From the NCBI RefSeq assembly GCF_002105155.1, contig NW_019029033.1, forward strand, positions 124,001 to 188,000: a DNA stretch of 64,000 nucleotides, read 5' to 3'. Position 1 is the stretch's first letter, and each line of letters opens with the position of its first letter. The notes below the pieces were generated by a model. It worked only from the letters and a program-made list of their open reading frames with translations, searched no databases and had not been told where the DNA came from. Of the stretch, positions 18,949-31,400 are shown piece by piece. The stretch is from Lobosporangium transversale. Its lineage: Eukaryota > Mortierellomycota > Mortierellomycetes > Mortierellales > Mortierellaceae. The translations under genes were made by a program, and so were the position numbers.

Positions 18949-20284
18949 CAGTCACCTGAAATAAAGTTTGGACAAAATGGATTTTCTTGATTTTTTTTTG
19001 AACAACCTGGACAAACAGCTCATATGCAACATACATAAAGACTTCATCAATACACATGAAATTTTACATGCTCACTAAAGAGGTCAATACTGTTATTTAT
19101 TGGGGTTTTGAAGACGGCATTGTTAGAGTAGCAAAAGTGCCATGTAGGTTCAATAGTGAGTGTTCCTACCATCGACCCCATTCACTTCTTCCAGCCTTTC
19201 GGGCATGGTAGCGACAAGGCTGGCCAGCCTCTCTTGCGGTAAATTATTCCACTCTTCGATAAGAGCCCGTGTGAGAGTGGGAAGATCTCTTGGCCCTTTA
19301 GCGCGCCTATCGAGTGCATCCGCAAGAAGTGACCATACATGTTCAATAGGGTTCAAATCTGGGGAGCATGAAGGCCAGTCTGGAATCCTCGGGATGCTGT
19401 TTTTTTCGCGCCATTCTTTTGCAATCTTACAAGTATGAACTGGAGCATTGTCCTCCATAAGTATGCCATCCTCTACCTCAGCCATAAATCTGGCTAGCTC
19501 GCCTTGATATACATCTTCCACGAAACACCGTCCATCTTTACGACCTCTTTCAAATACAACCAACCGAGACTTTCTGGTTGCTGTGAACGCCCCCCAGACC
19601 ATCAGAGTTGTTCTACCACTTTTGAAAGTGGGTGCGAGGCAATCATGATCGTACTTTTCCTCTACTTTACGCCAAACTCTTATTTGACGAAAATGCTCAC
19701 CAACTTCAAATGATGATTCGTCAGTCCAAACTACCCGATTCCAGTCTTCCATGGACCAACTCATATATTTTTTGACAAACTGCAGCCTCCTTTTTATATG
19801 TCCTTCTTTTAAGAATGGTTTTTTTACTGCAACCCGGCTGAAAATACCCAGTGAATGCAATGCCTTCGCAACTGTCCTCTCGCAAACTTTGTTCGGCAAT
19901 TGGTTAGTGATATCATTAAGAGTACACCTTCTATTCTGCTTAGTATGGCGAACGATGCTCCTGAGGTCCCGTTCACTTAGTACTTTGGGCCGTCCTGGGA
20001 TCGGAGTGCAAGCAGTGGTGCCTCTTTCTTGGTACACCCTGATAATATTAATAACAGAGGTTCGGGGTACACCGCGTTGCAATGCGATTTCCGCAGCCTT
20101 CATGCCCGCGAGGTGCATTCCAACGATGATACCTTTATTCTCAATGTCTAAGTGTCTCGCCATGGTGGTTTACTCAAGCTGTTTGTATGTGAAAAACAGG
20201 AAGGAAAGAGATTGAAGGAAACGCTTCCCTACGTAACTATTTCAATATTTTATTTTTTTGTCCAATCTTTGTTTCAGGTGACTG
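18949..20284 (-). mobile_element. Tc1-type DNA transposon, family 3, inside an intron
   Basis: A 1,336-bp element flanked by TA (18947-18948 and 20285-20286) with inverted ends CAGTCACCTGAAA(C/T)AAAG, the CAGT start typical of Tc1. It landed within the splice donor region: the host gene reads GTATG, then the element. The donor's GTATGTA is rebuilt by the target duplication, so the intron can still be recognised. Confidence 0.92.
19150..20163 (-). CDS. Tc1-family transposase (337 aa), family 3
   Basis: The intact frame starts MARHLDIENKG at 20163. A helix-turn-helix (MKAAEIALQRGVPRTSVINI) and GRPK linker precede the catalytic domain with DDE-type motifs VVWTDESSFE, ILMEDNAPVHTC and CSPDLNPIEHVWSLL. 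It is the enzyme of the surrounding CAGT-ended element. It is distinct from families 1 and 2. No damage is visible, so it may be active. Confidence 0.93.
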   Translation of the reverse strand: MARHLDIENKGIIVGMHLAGMKAAEIALQRGVPRTSVINIIRVYQERGTTACTPIPGRPKVLSERDLRSIVRHTKQNRRCTLNDITNQLPNKVCERTVAKALHSLGIFSRVAVKKPFLKEGHIKRRLQFVKKYMSWSMEDWNRVVWTDESSFEVGEHFRQIRVWRKVEEKYDHDCLAPTFKSGRTTLMVWGAFTATRKSRLVVFERGRKDGRCFVEDVYQGELARFMAEVEDGILMEDNAPVHTCKIAKEWREKNSIPRIPDWPSCSPDLNPIEHVWSLLADALDRRAKGPRDLPTLTRALIEEWNNLPQERLASLVATMPERLEEVNGVDGRNTHY

Positions 20285-20684
20285 TACATACCAACACGGC
20301 CTGATGAGGAGACATGAAGGTCAAAATGAGGACCTCTGTCAGCGGATTGGAATGAATATTCTTTCAAATCAGTAGATGCTCGTCCCTTATTTGATGGTCG
20401 AGTGCTTGTGCCTTCACCTGCACCACCAGAAGATAATGCCTTGGATGACCCTATTGTTGATGATATACAAATTCAGGAACATGTGCTTAGAAATTAGAGA
20501 AAATTCAAAACAACCTGTGCTGTAATAATAATAATCATACCTTCTCTATCAAATATCCATTCTTTGGACATGCTTGAGGTCGATACTGAAGACGAGGTGG
20601 CCAAAGCTTTAGGCATTGGTAGTGAGACAGTATTCATCGATGTTATTGATTTGGCGACTTTCATTTCTCCATCGATAACATCCA

Positions 20685-20745
<61 letters not shown>
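20685..20745. repeat. (AAT)n microsatellite
   Basis: About 20 units of AAT/ATT in an intron of the nuclease-like gene. Its expansion may explain why the acceptor of this intron cannot be placed. Confidence 0.95.
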
Positions 20746-21650
20746 GTTCCTAACATAAACTGTACCTTCACTTGCACTTTTTTTTGCATCTCAGAGTACC
20801 CTTTCTTGGAAAGAAATACTCGTATATCTTGTGCTATAACTCCATTCTCATTTGCTGTTGTTTGAGAACTGATTTCCAATTTTTTCTGAGATCTTTCCAG
20901 CCTGAGTTTAGTCCAAAGTTCTTCTTCATGATGCAGTTGAAAATATTCAAAAACATCCTGGAGTTTTTTTCGCCGTTGGATTCGTATCAGGTCTGAATAT
21001 ATAATACTCTTGAATATGTCAGTAGCGTGCCTCTGGTCAGTCAAGTTGAAATGCCTGACAAAGTTCTCCAATGACACATGCTCTTCCCCCGGAACTTTTT
21101 TAAGTATCCAATCTACGTGACAAGATAACGTCGTCATTGTTTCTTCCTATAATAAAAAAAAGATCAGTGATACAATCATAACTCATCAGCTCCAGTACAT
21201 GAGCTTTAACAAACAATAGTGTAATAGAACGTATGTCTCATGGATTCTAAATCTCTAACGTCGTAGCCACTTCCCCATTCGGCCGAGTCCCACGGCAGAG
21301 CCCGTAGTGTATCTGCTGGTGGTGTATCGACTGGAACATAAGAAGCGGGGCTACATATGACGAAGCTTTCAACTAAAGCAATGACCAAGCTCAATAAATC
21401 ATATTTTATTAAGCAAGGTATATCCTATTCACTTATTTTATTTTATCATTAAATTCAAGAGAGCTAAAGAAAAAGAAAAAGTGGAGTTAGAGTATAGTCA
21501 TGAAGAGCCCTGAGATGACAATCGCTGTTGCAGTAACTTCCCAGCCCGAAAAGGCTCACATTAAGTCTGTTAGACTGGAAGAAGTTTCCATTAATGACAA
21601 GAGGTTTCTGCATGTGAATGAAGGAGTCATAAATCGTACCTGCAAAGGAA

Positions 21651-21654
<4 letters not shown>

Positions 21655-21729
<75 letters not shown>
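21655..21729. repeat. (GA)n microsatellite
   Basis: About 36 uninterrupted GA units upstream of the nuclease-like gene. It creates meaningless Glu-Arg or Leu-Ser open frames on both strands. Confidence 0.97.
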
Positions 21730-21731
<2 letters not shown>

Positions 21732-22372
21732 GAGGAGTAAATTGTATGCAGATTAATGTGATGTGAGTTGTGGCGATTACTGGCAAGCAAAGGGTGCAAT
21801 GTCGTCGCGTCTTAATATAATTCAAATGATCGGATCGGATTGAGAAAACAGGTAAATCTTGATTGACGGTAGCAAAGAACAATAATAAAATAGTGGTGCA
21901 ATGAAGTAAAGTGTGCACAATGACAACAAAGGACAATAAAGAAGTGATTACACGACGACGATCAAGATTAAAAGTAGAGATGAAGAGTATTAGCGAACAG
22001 GTGGAAAAAAAAAAGTGGAGTAATTAAACAAATGCGAGATGCTGGATTCGAGCCTATACCAGCCCTAGGCTCGTTCCCAGCTCCTCCAGTAGGTAGCATC
22101 CAAAAATGGAAACGTTATGATAAATATGCACTTACGAAGGGGGCTGGGAACGAGCCTAGTTATTTTACCGATGTTTTACTCTTTTTTTACTGTAAAGCTC
22201 CATGTTCGTATGTTTAGTACATGTACATCAGTACGATATTCTGGTGTACGGGCTCGTGCAAATATCTTTTTCAATTAAAAAGTATATTTATATTTGTAAT
22301 GTCTACAATCAGTGGATTGTTGGTGCTCTAGTTTATTACGTGTGGATGTATCTACATGATGCTAATTTTATT
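21730..22372. other. Intergenic region with a 17-bp inverted repeat
   Basis: It lies between the 5' side of the nuclease-like gene and the 3' end of aconitase. CTAGGCTCGTTCCCAGC (from 22066) is repeated inverted, ending at 22159, with a loop of about 60 nt. The stem could fold in RNA or mark a small mobile remnant. No coding sequence is seen. Confidence 0.5.
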
Positions 22373-25300
22373 TTAACCGCGTGCTGCATTCAAGGCGCTT
22401 CCTTTCTTGAACCACTCGACTTGGTCTTTGCTCATGGTGTGCAAAGCCTTAATCTCGTACTTCTCCCCATTGGGACGGCGGACAATCAGAATGATCTCAC
22501 CACCTTCAGGCGTGTCGTTCTTTCCAGGGCGGCCAGCGATGAGGTCGGCCACACCTACGGTTGACTCTATCACATCACCTCCATGCATCTTTTCCCAATC
22601 AGCAGGATCAGCGAATGTGAGAGGCAGCACACCTTGTTTTTTGAGATTCGTTTGATGGATACGGGCGAATGAACGCGCTACGATCATGGGGCAGCCGAGG
22701 TAACGGACCTGAAGAGCAGCATGTTCGCGAGCAGACCCTTCGCCATAGTTGTGCTACACAAACATTCAATGAAAAAAAGTGACATGCGCTTTCTGATTAA
22801 CAAACTAATTTTAGGTAAGAGGCTATTTCCCTCTGTTTTTTAAAAAAGGAACAAAAGCAAAAAAAAAAGTGCTTACATCAGTAACGACAATCCATGGCTT
22901 CCCCAACTTTTGATATTGACGTCCAACTTCATGGATAGCTCCTTCTTCACCAGTAAAAACGTTCTTGACGACGTTGATTTTGTCGTTATCAGCATTCAAG
23001 GCACCGTTGAGAGTATTATGGGAGATGTTCTCAAGATGGCCTTTATATTTCAGCCAGGGCCCTGCGGCACTAATATGATCGGTGGTACATTTGCCCTTGA
23101 CCTTAAGCAACACCTGCAGATCCTCAAACTCGCCATTGGGTCCTGGCCCGAAGGGCTCTAACACCTGCAATCGATTCGACTTTGGGTCGACTTTGATTTC
23201 AACTGAAGGATTAGGCTGAATAGTATCACCAGGAGCATAGGAGAGATCGCCTGAAATGAAGCCTTCTTTAGGTAGGTTGTCGCCATATGGGGGCTGGAGC
23301 ATAAACTCTTTTCCAGTAGAGTCCAAAAGAGGATCCGTCATAGGATTGAAGGTAAGCTTGCCTGAGAGTGACATGGCGGTCACCAACTAAGATATATATA
23401 TCGGCAGCCAAAATCATTTTGAATATTTAGTTAACTCTTAATGATCCATTCTCTCCGGTTTTTTTTTGTTTTTTTTTTTTTTTTTTTTTTTGTTTTACCT
23501 CAGGGGAAGTCAAAAAGTTCATAGTAGTTGCGTTTCCGTCATTACGATTCTTGAAGTTACGGTTGAACGAAGTGAGAATGGCGTTTTCCTCCTTCTCGTT
23601 CAAGTCGTCACGTTTCCACTGTTTTTATGCATATTTGGGATTGAATGAGAGGAATAGTTAGAAATCAAGCCGGTGCATCCAAATAAAAAAAAAAAAAAAA
23701 AAAAGATCATTAAAGAAGTTCCTACTTGTCCAATGCAAGGCCCGCATGCATTCGCCAAAACAACACCTCCCACCTGTTCCATGATAGCAGTTTGGCCATC
23801 TCTTTCAATCGTTGCCCTGATCTGTTCAGAACCAGGGGTAATAAAGAATCCCGCCTTTGACTTGATACCCTTCTCGACTGCTTGTTTAGCCAAGCTGGTG
23901 ACACGATCCATATCTTCATAGCTGCTGTTGGTACAGCTTCCAATCAGCCCCACCTTTACCTCATCCTTCCAACCGTTCTTCTTGACAACCTCCGCAAACT
24001 TTGAGAGTGGCGTGGCCAAATCCGGAGTGAAAGGTCCATTGATGTGTGGTTCCAATGTTGACAGATTAATTTCGATCACTTTATCGTAAACAGCGCCCTC
24101 ATCCGCTCGAAGGAAATGGGCGTGTTGACGAGCAGCTTCCGCTACGGGACCCCGTCCTGTGGCATGAAGATATGCAGACATGCTGTTGACGAATGGGAAG
24201 ACCGAGGTTGTCGCACCTACCTCTGCACCCATGTTGCAGATGGTACCCATTCCTGTGCATGACAAAGTGTCAATGCCCGGGCCAAAGTACTCGACGATAT
24301 GGCCTGTTCCTCCCTAAGGAAAGAAACCACAATAGCGAGGTTAGCTTTTTCCAACAATAGTAAAAAAGGAATTAGCAAAAATCTAGATTAGGGAAAGGAC
24401 TGTCAAATCTTACCCGCACAGTCAGCTTGCCCACCAAATGAAGAATGACGTCTTTAGGTGAGGTCCATCCGTTGAGCTGGCCTGTCAGCTTGACACCAAT
24501 GACTTCAGGAGCCTTCAGCTCCCAAGGAATATTGGCCATGGCATCAACTGCATCAGCGCCACCGACACCGATGGCGATAGCTCCCAAGCCTCCTGCATTT
24601 GGAGTATGACTGTCCGTTCCCAGCATCAACAGACCAGGTGCTGCATAGTTTTCCAACACGATCTGATGGATAATACCGCTGCCTGGCTTCCAGAAGGCCA
24701 TGCCATATTTCTCTGCTGCAGACTGCAAAAAATTAAAGATCTCTTTGTTATTTTCAATTGAGTTGACCAAGTCCTGAGCTGCACCTTTATGACCAACGAT
24801 AAGATGGTCACAGTGAATAGAAGTTGGCACAGCAGTTGTAGGCATGCCTGCTAGCATGAACTGTAGAATTGCCATCTGGGCGGATGCATCTTTTTTAAAT
24901 CCATATTGATATTTGTTGATAAATATATATAAAAAGCGCACGTTTGATTAATAAACAAAAACTATAGAGTCTAGAATATAAATGGATACTGCTGGTGCAA
25001 GCATGGTTTCCTTACCCTGCATAGCAACACGATCTGTAGATAAGAATACGGACATATTCCCAGGAACAAATCCATAGAAGAATTATAAACAAAAGGCAAA
25101 GCATATGTTAACATCCACCTGAAGACAGTTATTATGATAGTAATGAGCATATTGGTGTAGTTTGTATGGCCTCGTCGAAAACTTATCAAATCTTAAGATA
25201 GATCAAATCAGAAAAGATGATCAGGCAGAACATCTTCCCTTATTCTGTGTAAATCCTGTCCACAGTGATTTCTCGCTCAATTTCAGGGTCAATTCATATC

Positions 25301-25606
25301 CAATCAATTTAACAAAATGCGAGTCACTCATTCACTCATTCATATTTGTCCCAAATTAAAATTACCTGGTGACAACTTTAAATATGTTTGACCACGGATA
25401 GGCTTGGCCTCCCCTGGATCGGCTAAGTGTGAGTATAGAATCTTCTCTGATAACGTCATGGGTCGGTGATCCAGCGCCCGCTTGACCTTCTCCAGATTCG
25501 AGACTAGCTTTTGATACGGTGGTGTAATCCGTGTACAGTCTTTGGGAGGGTGTGAAGAAGCTGTGGCCAATGTTCGTAGATGACCCCATGGTCGAGATGA
25601 CCGCAT
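22373..25606 (-). CDS. ACO1: Aconitate hydratase, mitochondrial
   Basis: Seven exons: 25606-25366, 25033-25016, 24889-24414, 24313-23726, 23618-23499, 23386-22877 and 22753-22373. They total 2,334 nt (777 aa), the normal length. It isomerises citrate to isocitrate in the TCA cycle using a 4Fe-4S cluster. Cluster and active-site segments are visible: [33 protein letters not shown] and the swivel-domain [14 protein letters not shown] and [10 protein letters not shown]. The start [17 protein letters not shown] is basic and Ser/Thr-rich like a mitochondrial presequence. Exon 2 is only 18 nt and encodes RVAMQ. An upstream exon (MVLPLLK at about 25,750) spliced to CCCGCAATG is an alternative start. 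No lesions. Confidence 0.95.
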
Positions 25607-27126
25607 TGCGGGCTGTTGTTAGATATCAAAAGTAGTAACAACTAAGTCAGCAATGTTGGGGTAGGAGTGAGGGTATCTAGAGTGAAAATTCCTTTAATTG
25701 CGGCTATGCATCAATGTACGAACCTTCAAAAGTGGTAAAACCATTTGGTGAATGTGAAGCAACTGTGAATGAGGGAAATAAAGGTAGATAGGAGTGGTAA
25801 GGCAAAAAAGAAAGAAAAAAGTCCAAGGAGCAACGTTAATGCTGAGGAGAGAGCAGAAGAGAGAAGAGAGGGAAGACCGGCGGCAGATCAGAAATGGTTA
25901 AGGCTCGGACATGTCATGCCTTTTATCGTCAGTTGTGACTGAGTTCTAGCCACATATCCGATATCAATCTACAAACCAGATTGGAGTTTGCAAGATGTGA
26001 TATCACGCTTGAACTCACAAATCAAATATAATCCTTGGCAAGAAATGCATTCTAATACAAAGAAGGCGTTGAGTAATTATTGCTAAAAACGGTGTTGTTT
26101 GGGAAAAGCAATGGAAGTCTATCCCAGTCTCCATCACCCTTAAACAGGGCCGTTACGAATACCCAGCTGGCATATCTGTGAACGCAGGAGTGCTGAAAGG
26201 CTGCACCATCTGCCAATTTTGCCCTAGCAATGGTCTGCAGGATCACAGCATCCTACAGATGCTGGCTTAAATGTTGCCCCACCTCAGCATCGGCCCCCAC
26301 AACCTCTCTCTTGGTAGTTCATCTTGTGTGACAACTTTTCTGACTTTTGGTTTTGATTGTCCTCGATAAAACCGCCATTCTTCGCAACAAAAACCTGGTA
26401 GTCCTAGATAGTGATGTTCATAAACTCGAAGAGCACATAGTTTATCAGTTTCTCCTTAGAACTGCATCGGTCTTCAGTATTTTAAGTATTTGAGGGCCTC
26501 AATAAAGTAAATGACTTCTAATCTTGCAGTTGGTATGGCCTTTTAGCTTTCCTAGTCTACCGCCCCAGCAAAGGTTGTAAATCACTCGGAGATCGATATC
26601 CTGAAATCATGACCAATACTCATTCAATAGCCGACTCTCAAGTTAGGCTTTGTTATAAGAATATAAATACACAAAAAAATTGAAAGAATGAAGGAGACGG
26701 TTGTTGCAAAATCGAATGAATCCGACCAACTGATCTCATTTCTAAAAACAAAACCCCATTTAAAAACTAAGTCCAAAATAACAAGAAAAACTTCATCGAA
26801 TAATAAGTCCAAAAAGTGCCAAATATGTAGTATACATTTCTAAACAAACTATTGTATTGAAACGATGCGCTCAAGTACTTAGAAGCCCCAAGAACGATCC
26901 ATTAGTCAGTCAACCGAGTTTTTGACCAAAAACACCACCAATCAATCAGCTATAATACAATGGAAACAAGAGCGTTGAAGCGATAATGGGTTTATTTGAA
27001 CTAGCTGTTGAATGACAAGTTAGGTGGCGACAAGTTTAGAGTCCTGCATCAATCATATAAAAGATGAATTCGCCAACTCAACCTTGATGTCGCCATCATG
27101 CTATGCAAATATCCTGTCAGCAACAT
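25607..27126. other. Intergenic region
   Basis: The first 250 bp are the probable aconitase promoter and leader. The rest, including a minus-strand open frame at 26052-26246 whose protein I do not recognise, shows no supported gene. A/T-rich sequence near 26,620-26,850 has only short frames. Confidence 0.4.
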
Positions 27127-28053
27127 TTAGTTCTTGCTCGACTCGGGGTTGACGTTCATCTGTAATTTCAAAGAAAAAGGAAAAAGTTACAAAAAAGTTA
27201 TTATTGGAACGCTTAGAAAGAGAGAAAAAAAAAATCATAAAAGAACCCAGCGATTTGATAACTTACGCGACGCTTGCCACCGGGAGCGTTGGTAATGTTA
27301 ACGAATCTGCGCTTGTAAGTCTCGCGCTTCTTAGCACGACCTAGATGATTTAAGATTGGAAAAACCATGCCGCAGTTCAGTTTAACTTTGCTTATCTGTG
27401 TCAACTATGAACTGATTGCTGAGTGGCAAAATAACGTAAAACATACCAGTGAGCTTCTTCTTCTTCTCCTGCTTGGCAACCTTAGGGGTTTGCGACTTGA
27501 CCTTACCGGCACGAGCCAGGGAACCGTGGACTTTACCCTGTAAACAAAATAATAATAAAAGTTGGTTGGTACAGAACACAGGGAGTTTCAATATGGGTCA
27601 TATCCTTGCTCTGAGTTAAAATGCGCCGTAGTCGTCGTCCCAATGTGTAATCACATCACAGCCGAATCAAAATCCTGAATCTAATGCCAAGAAAACATAG
27701 TTTTTGATGATATAATGCAGCTGGAAGTACTTAATGGTGCTGATCCTGATCACTCTTATAAGCAAAAGATTTTCATTCCCCACTGTAAAAGATAAAGTGC
27801 ATTGCACAAGACGGATTTATCAAGGGGTTTTCTCATAGACTGCTTTTCTTTTCTTGTTCGAGTAATGAGTAATAAATCCCATAAACTTTGGTATGCTGAG
27901 TAGCCCATGATATCCCTGGATATTCTGAGTACTATGTTGAGTTCTTTGTTGTTGTGTAGTTGGTATAGCAATGGATGGATCGATATGGTTGTGGATGTGC
28001 TATATCCTGCCGTTGACCAAAAAAGGCAAATAGTGCAAGTCATTATATACCAT
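27127..28053 (-). CDS. RPS30: 40S ribosomal protein eS30
   Basis: Three exons are clear: 27537-27447 ([20 protein letters not shown]), 27340-27267 ([15 protein letters not shown]) and 27159-27127 ([13 protein letters not shown]). Lys/Arg-rich, about 66 aa, it belongs to the small ribosomal subunit. Unlike animal FAU there is no ubiquitin-like fusion in the exons seen. The acceptor at 27538 leaves only the start codon to be supplied. The one nearby ATG directly followed by a donor is ATG|GTATAT at 28053-28051, implying a 513-nt intron; that first exon is tentative. Single-codon first exons are known in fungal ribosomal protein genes, which often have a long first intron. Confidence 0.85.
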
Positions 28054-28466
28054 GATGTGATACGAAAGTTAAAGGAGGAATCTGTCAATTTCGAACTACT
28101 GACACTCAAAAAAGTAAAATTTCTTTGTGGCTTGAAGGCGGCATAATTCCAAGTAGTCTTTAGCGCTTCAGGACGATCTGGAAATAAAGTTGTGGATCCT
28201 TGTTCTGGCAACTCTGATACCACGGCTGCCAAGATCTTTGAAACTCAACAATGATGGGGAAGATGGCCAACAGAAGAAATAGAGAAGGGCGGGAATGCGC
28301 GCTATTGTATTTTTTATCTTCATAAACTTATTTGATATTTATGTTTCCTTTGCTCGAGGATTCTGCTTTACTTTTGTTGCCGTTTTTTTTCTTTTCTTTT
28401 TTTTTTTTTTCTTTTTTTTTTTTTGTGTGCTCTCTCATAAAGCGTCAGTGGCATTCTTTCTGCATC

Positions 28467-31400
28467 ATGAGCAAGGAATCGCGCAAGGGAAAGGCTCCAG
28501 CCCCTGAGCGCAATCTTCCTGGTACAAATACATTTCATGATGCTGGAGACAACGTACCAGATGAGAATGAAGAGGGAGAAAAAGCAACTAATTGTTGTGC
28601 TTGTTTTTCAAAATTACCACCCTAGACTTAATCCCTCTTGGTATGTGATAACCAACTCAGTATCATAGAGGGCTGACAGTCCCGATAGAGTCCAAATATA
28701 AGCAAATATTCATTAACAAACGCCTACAATTGCTTACTGCAGGTAGGGTGCCAACAAGGCCTATTAAGTCTTCGACAAAGTTAGAGCTACAGGTGTCAAA
28801 GGGTCACTCAAGCGCATCAGGATCCTCGCCAACTGCCGTTGATTCAGTAGCACATAGCACACCAGATTTACCCATTGAGGCTATGCCAGGGCCTGTACAG
28901 AAAAGAGCGCGTATTGGGTCAACTTCGACTGGTAGCAGTAGTGCACCCTCTACACCTCCAAGAGTCAAAACGGAAGATTCAACAGTCAAGTCAACATTAA
29001 GAAAGATCCCAGCTCAGCAACAGGCAGCGCATAGCAGCCCACAGCAACAGTATCAACAGCAGGACGTCCCCAAGACTCTCTGGTCGCTCACAAGGGGTGT
29101 TAAAATCGAGCAGGAAGCGGGCCTGGCCAATCTGCGTCAAGTAGAGGAAGAAGGTACGATAGCTGTCTGAACGACCTGCTTGTTCGTTTCGATTGCCAAT
29201 TTACCTTCTGACTGGAAAAACACAAACTACCTTCATCCTTCTAGTTTATAATACTTTTACACAGGAGTCGTGGGAGGTCGCACCACCACTCCAGCATGTC
29301 CGGGCCGCTTTACAATACTTGAAGTATAATTCACTCAAGCCTGATCAGGTCATTACATCGGGCCTTCTTCGACTTGCTCAAGCTATGCCTGAATTGCTTA
29401 GAGACCAAACTGTTTCTGCCATCATGATCCAGATGCTTCGTCCTGAATTCACTCATAGTTTTAAGATTCGCACGAATGGTGCAGTGGTGTTTCTGATCTG
29501 CGCGCTATTGCACATAGCTTGGGATTCAATCGAGGACTGGCCTACTGATTTTGTTATGGCTTATCTGGAAGATGCATTGGGCGAACGATCATGGTGTGCG
29601 AATGCTGAGACGAAAACTTTTGTGGCCAATGTCTTAACCGCATTCAGAACAGATGATCCTGAGGACGACTCCGAGGAAACCAAATTTGATCCTGTCCGCT
29701 TAGATGAGAAGAGTAATACATCAGCTGTCATGGCAACAATTGACCTTCATCAATACACTGAGCCATTGAGTCTCAGAAAACGATTTCAAAATCAGGCCAT
29801 AAGGAGTAACATCAAGCACATTACCCTTCAGACTATGTCAGAGCATATACCTATGGCTGTAGGAGCTAGTGCTGTAGAGGCGTCAGTCCGAAGTTTAATC
29901 AAAGTCATGATGGTGACATGTCGTTGGGCAGAAGTTCGGCTAAAAGCCATGGGGTGTATGGAATGTAGGTTTAGCAGCGATATGTAGCTTGGATATTGTT
30001 ATTCATCCAGGATATCTCAGGACATGAGGACCTTGCAAAAATTCAAATCTATTTTTTTTTATTTTTTTCAATAGTCTGGCTTGGAAACTTTATGAAGAGC
30101 GCTAAACCGCTTCTAAGGGTTGTTCTTCGGCAAATCAGCTCACAATCATTCTTATCCAAGGACGATCTTGAAACATGGACAATGCTTCTGGATTTTCGAT
30201 ACAAAGGGCGCGCTCATCAAGTCGAAGCTGTTAAAGAAGAACTTCGTGTGGCGCTCATTAACCTTTCTGGACAAGAGCTTATCCGGACGGGACTGAACCA
30301 TATCATGGAAATAGAAATGAACCCAAATGAGCTCAAGAATCCTTATCACTTGGACCTTATGGAGTTACTTTTAGAGGCAATCCCAAGTAAGCCAGCGGTA
30401 GAGTTTGGGCAAATGATGCAGAGATGCGCCATTGAAGCTGCATTGCAGATGGAAGGTTCAACTATTAGTCCGCCTATGGCGCCGGTGGTTTTGGTTATTA
30501 AACGATGGATCAGGCATCTCGGCAAACGCAGTGCGTCCTGGACGACGGATGTAGTGTCTGGTCTGCTAAAAGAGGGATCTCATTTAGCACGACTCACACA
30601 GAAACAGGAGAATCACCCACAGTCGCATATCCCTCTGGGTGGGCGTAATACACCGACCCTTTGGCTGCTGATGGTGATAGAAATTGTGTGCAATGTCATG
30701 ATGGCAACTGCTATTGATGTTAAAGAGGCAAAAGACGTTAAGGCCAGTAAGTTTTCCATCGAACAGGTACATACATTTACCCTTCGATGGTTTCAGACAA
30801 TCAGCAGTACTGGTGGGCTTCCGACAACACCAAGTGAAGGGGATATTTGCAGGACGCCATTTGGACCTGTCCCTTTGGATGCACTAAGGATCTGTGTCGT
30901 GAGATTGCTTTTCTTGGATCCTCCGCAGTCGTACGCTATGGATACGGTACAGTGTACTTGTAATAGAAATATTGAAGACTAAATGTGGTGTCATAGGCAT
31001 ATGAACTATTAATAGCTAATTGCAATGGCATGGACATCTTCGTTGTAGACGTCGCAAGAATTCGATGGTGGTCTCATCTTCAAAGTGATCGAAAATGGAC
31101 TACCCTTAACTGAATCCGGGCTGATGGCTCTTCTGAGCATTCGTCTTCCTAACAAAATGCTACTTTCTGTAGTTGGAGAGTATGTCTCTCGAGCAACTGA
31201 TTTGTCACGGTTTGTAAGATTTACTGATGCAATGATTTTTGGAGCCACATGTTACTGGATTGATAACAATAATTGAACTATTCGGACTAAGTTTTTATGT
31301 ATATCGTTACTTGTTTATATCCGCATGTATACCATGAAGTACCCTGAAAGCTGCATTGTTAAAAATCCAGACATAATTGTCAAAATTTTTGAGCTTTCGC

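Larger units (their letters stand above)
17183..21424 (-). pseudogene. Multi-exon gene with PD-(D/E)XK nuclease-like motif, broken by a MITE and a Tc1 element
   Basis: Likely exons on the minus strand: 21424-21215 (PASYVPVDTPPADTLRALPW), 21146-20766, one ending at about 20520, 20450-20292, 18846-18495, 18387-18166, 18069-17639, 17545-17409 and 17317-17183 (TAG). Most junctions are GT-AG and in phase; the join across the (AAT)n tract is not resolved, and at least one exon lies upstream of 21424. In exon 18069-17639 RPDG...IAFLEVK has the spacing of the catalytic PD...ExK core of restriction-like nucleases. I do not recognise the full family; an effector-type or selfish nuclease is possible. 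A 76-bp MITE in that exon brings an in-frame TGA just before the motif. Confidence 0.6.

Noticed and set aside
20661-20760. Poly-isoleucine coding in the nuclease-like gene
   Set aside because: It is the (AAT)n repeat in a probable intron after a GTACAG donor.
21655-21936. Open frames across the (GA)n tract
   Set aside because: They consist of Leu-Ser or Glu-Arg repeats made by the microsatellite.
27756-28232. Minus-strand 158-codon open frame between eS30 and INTS1
   Set aside because: It starts with TTG, has no family features and overlaps the probable first intron of eS30.
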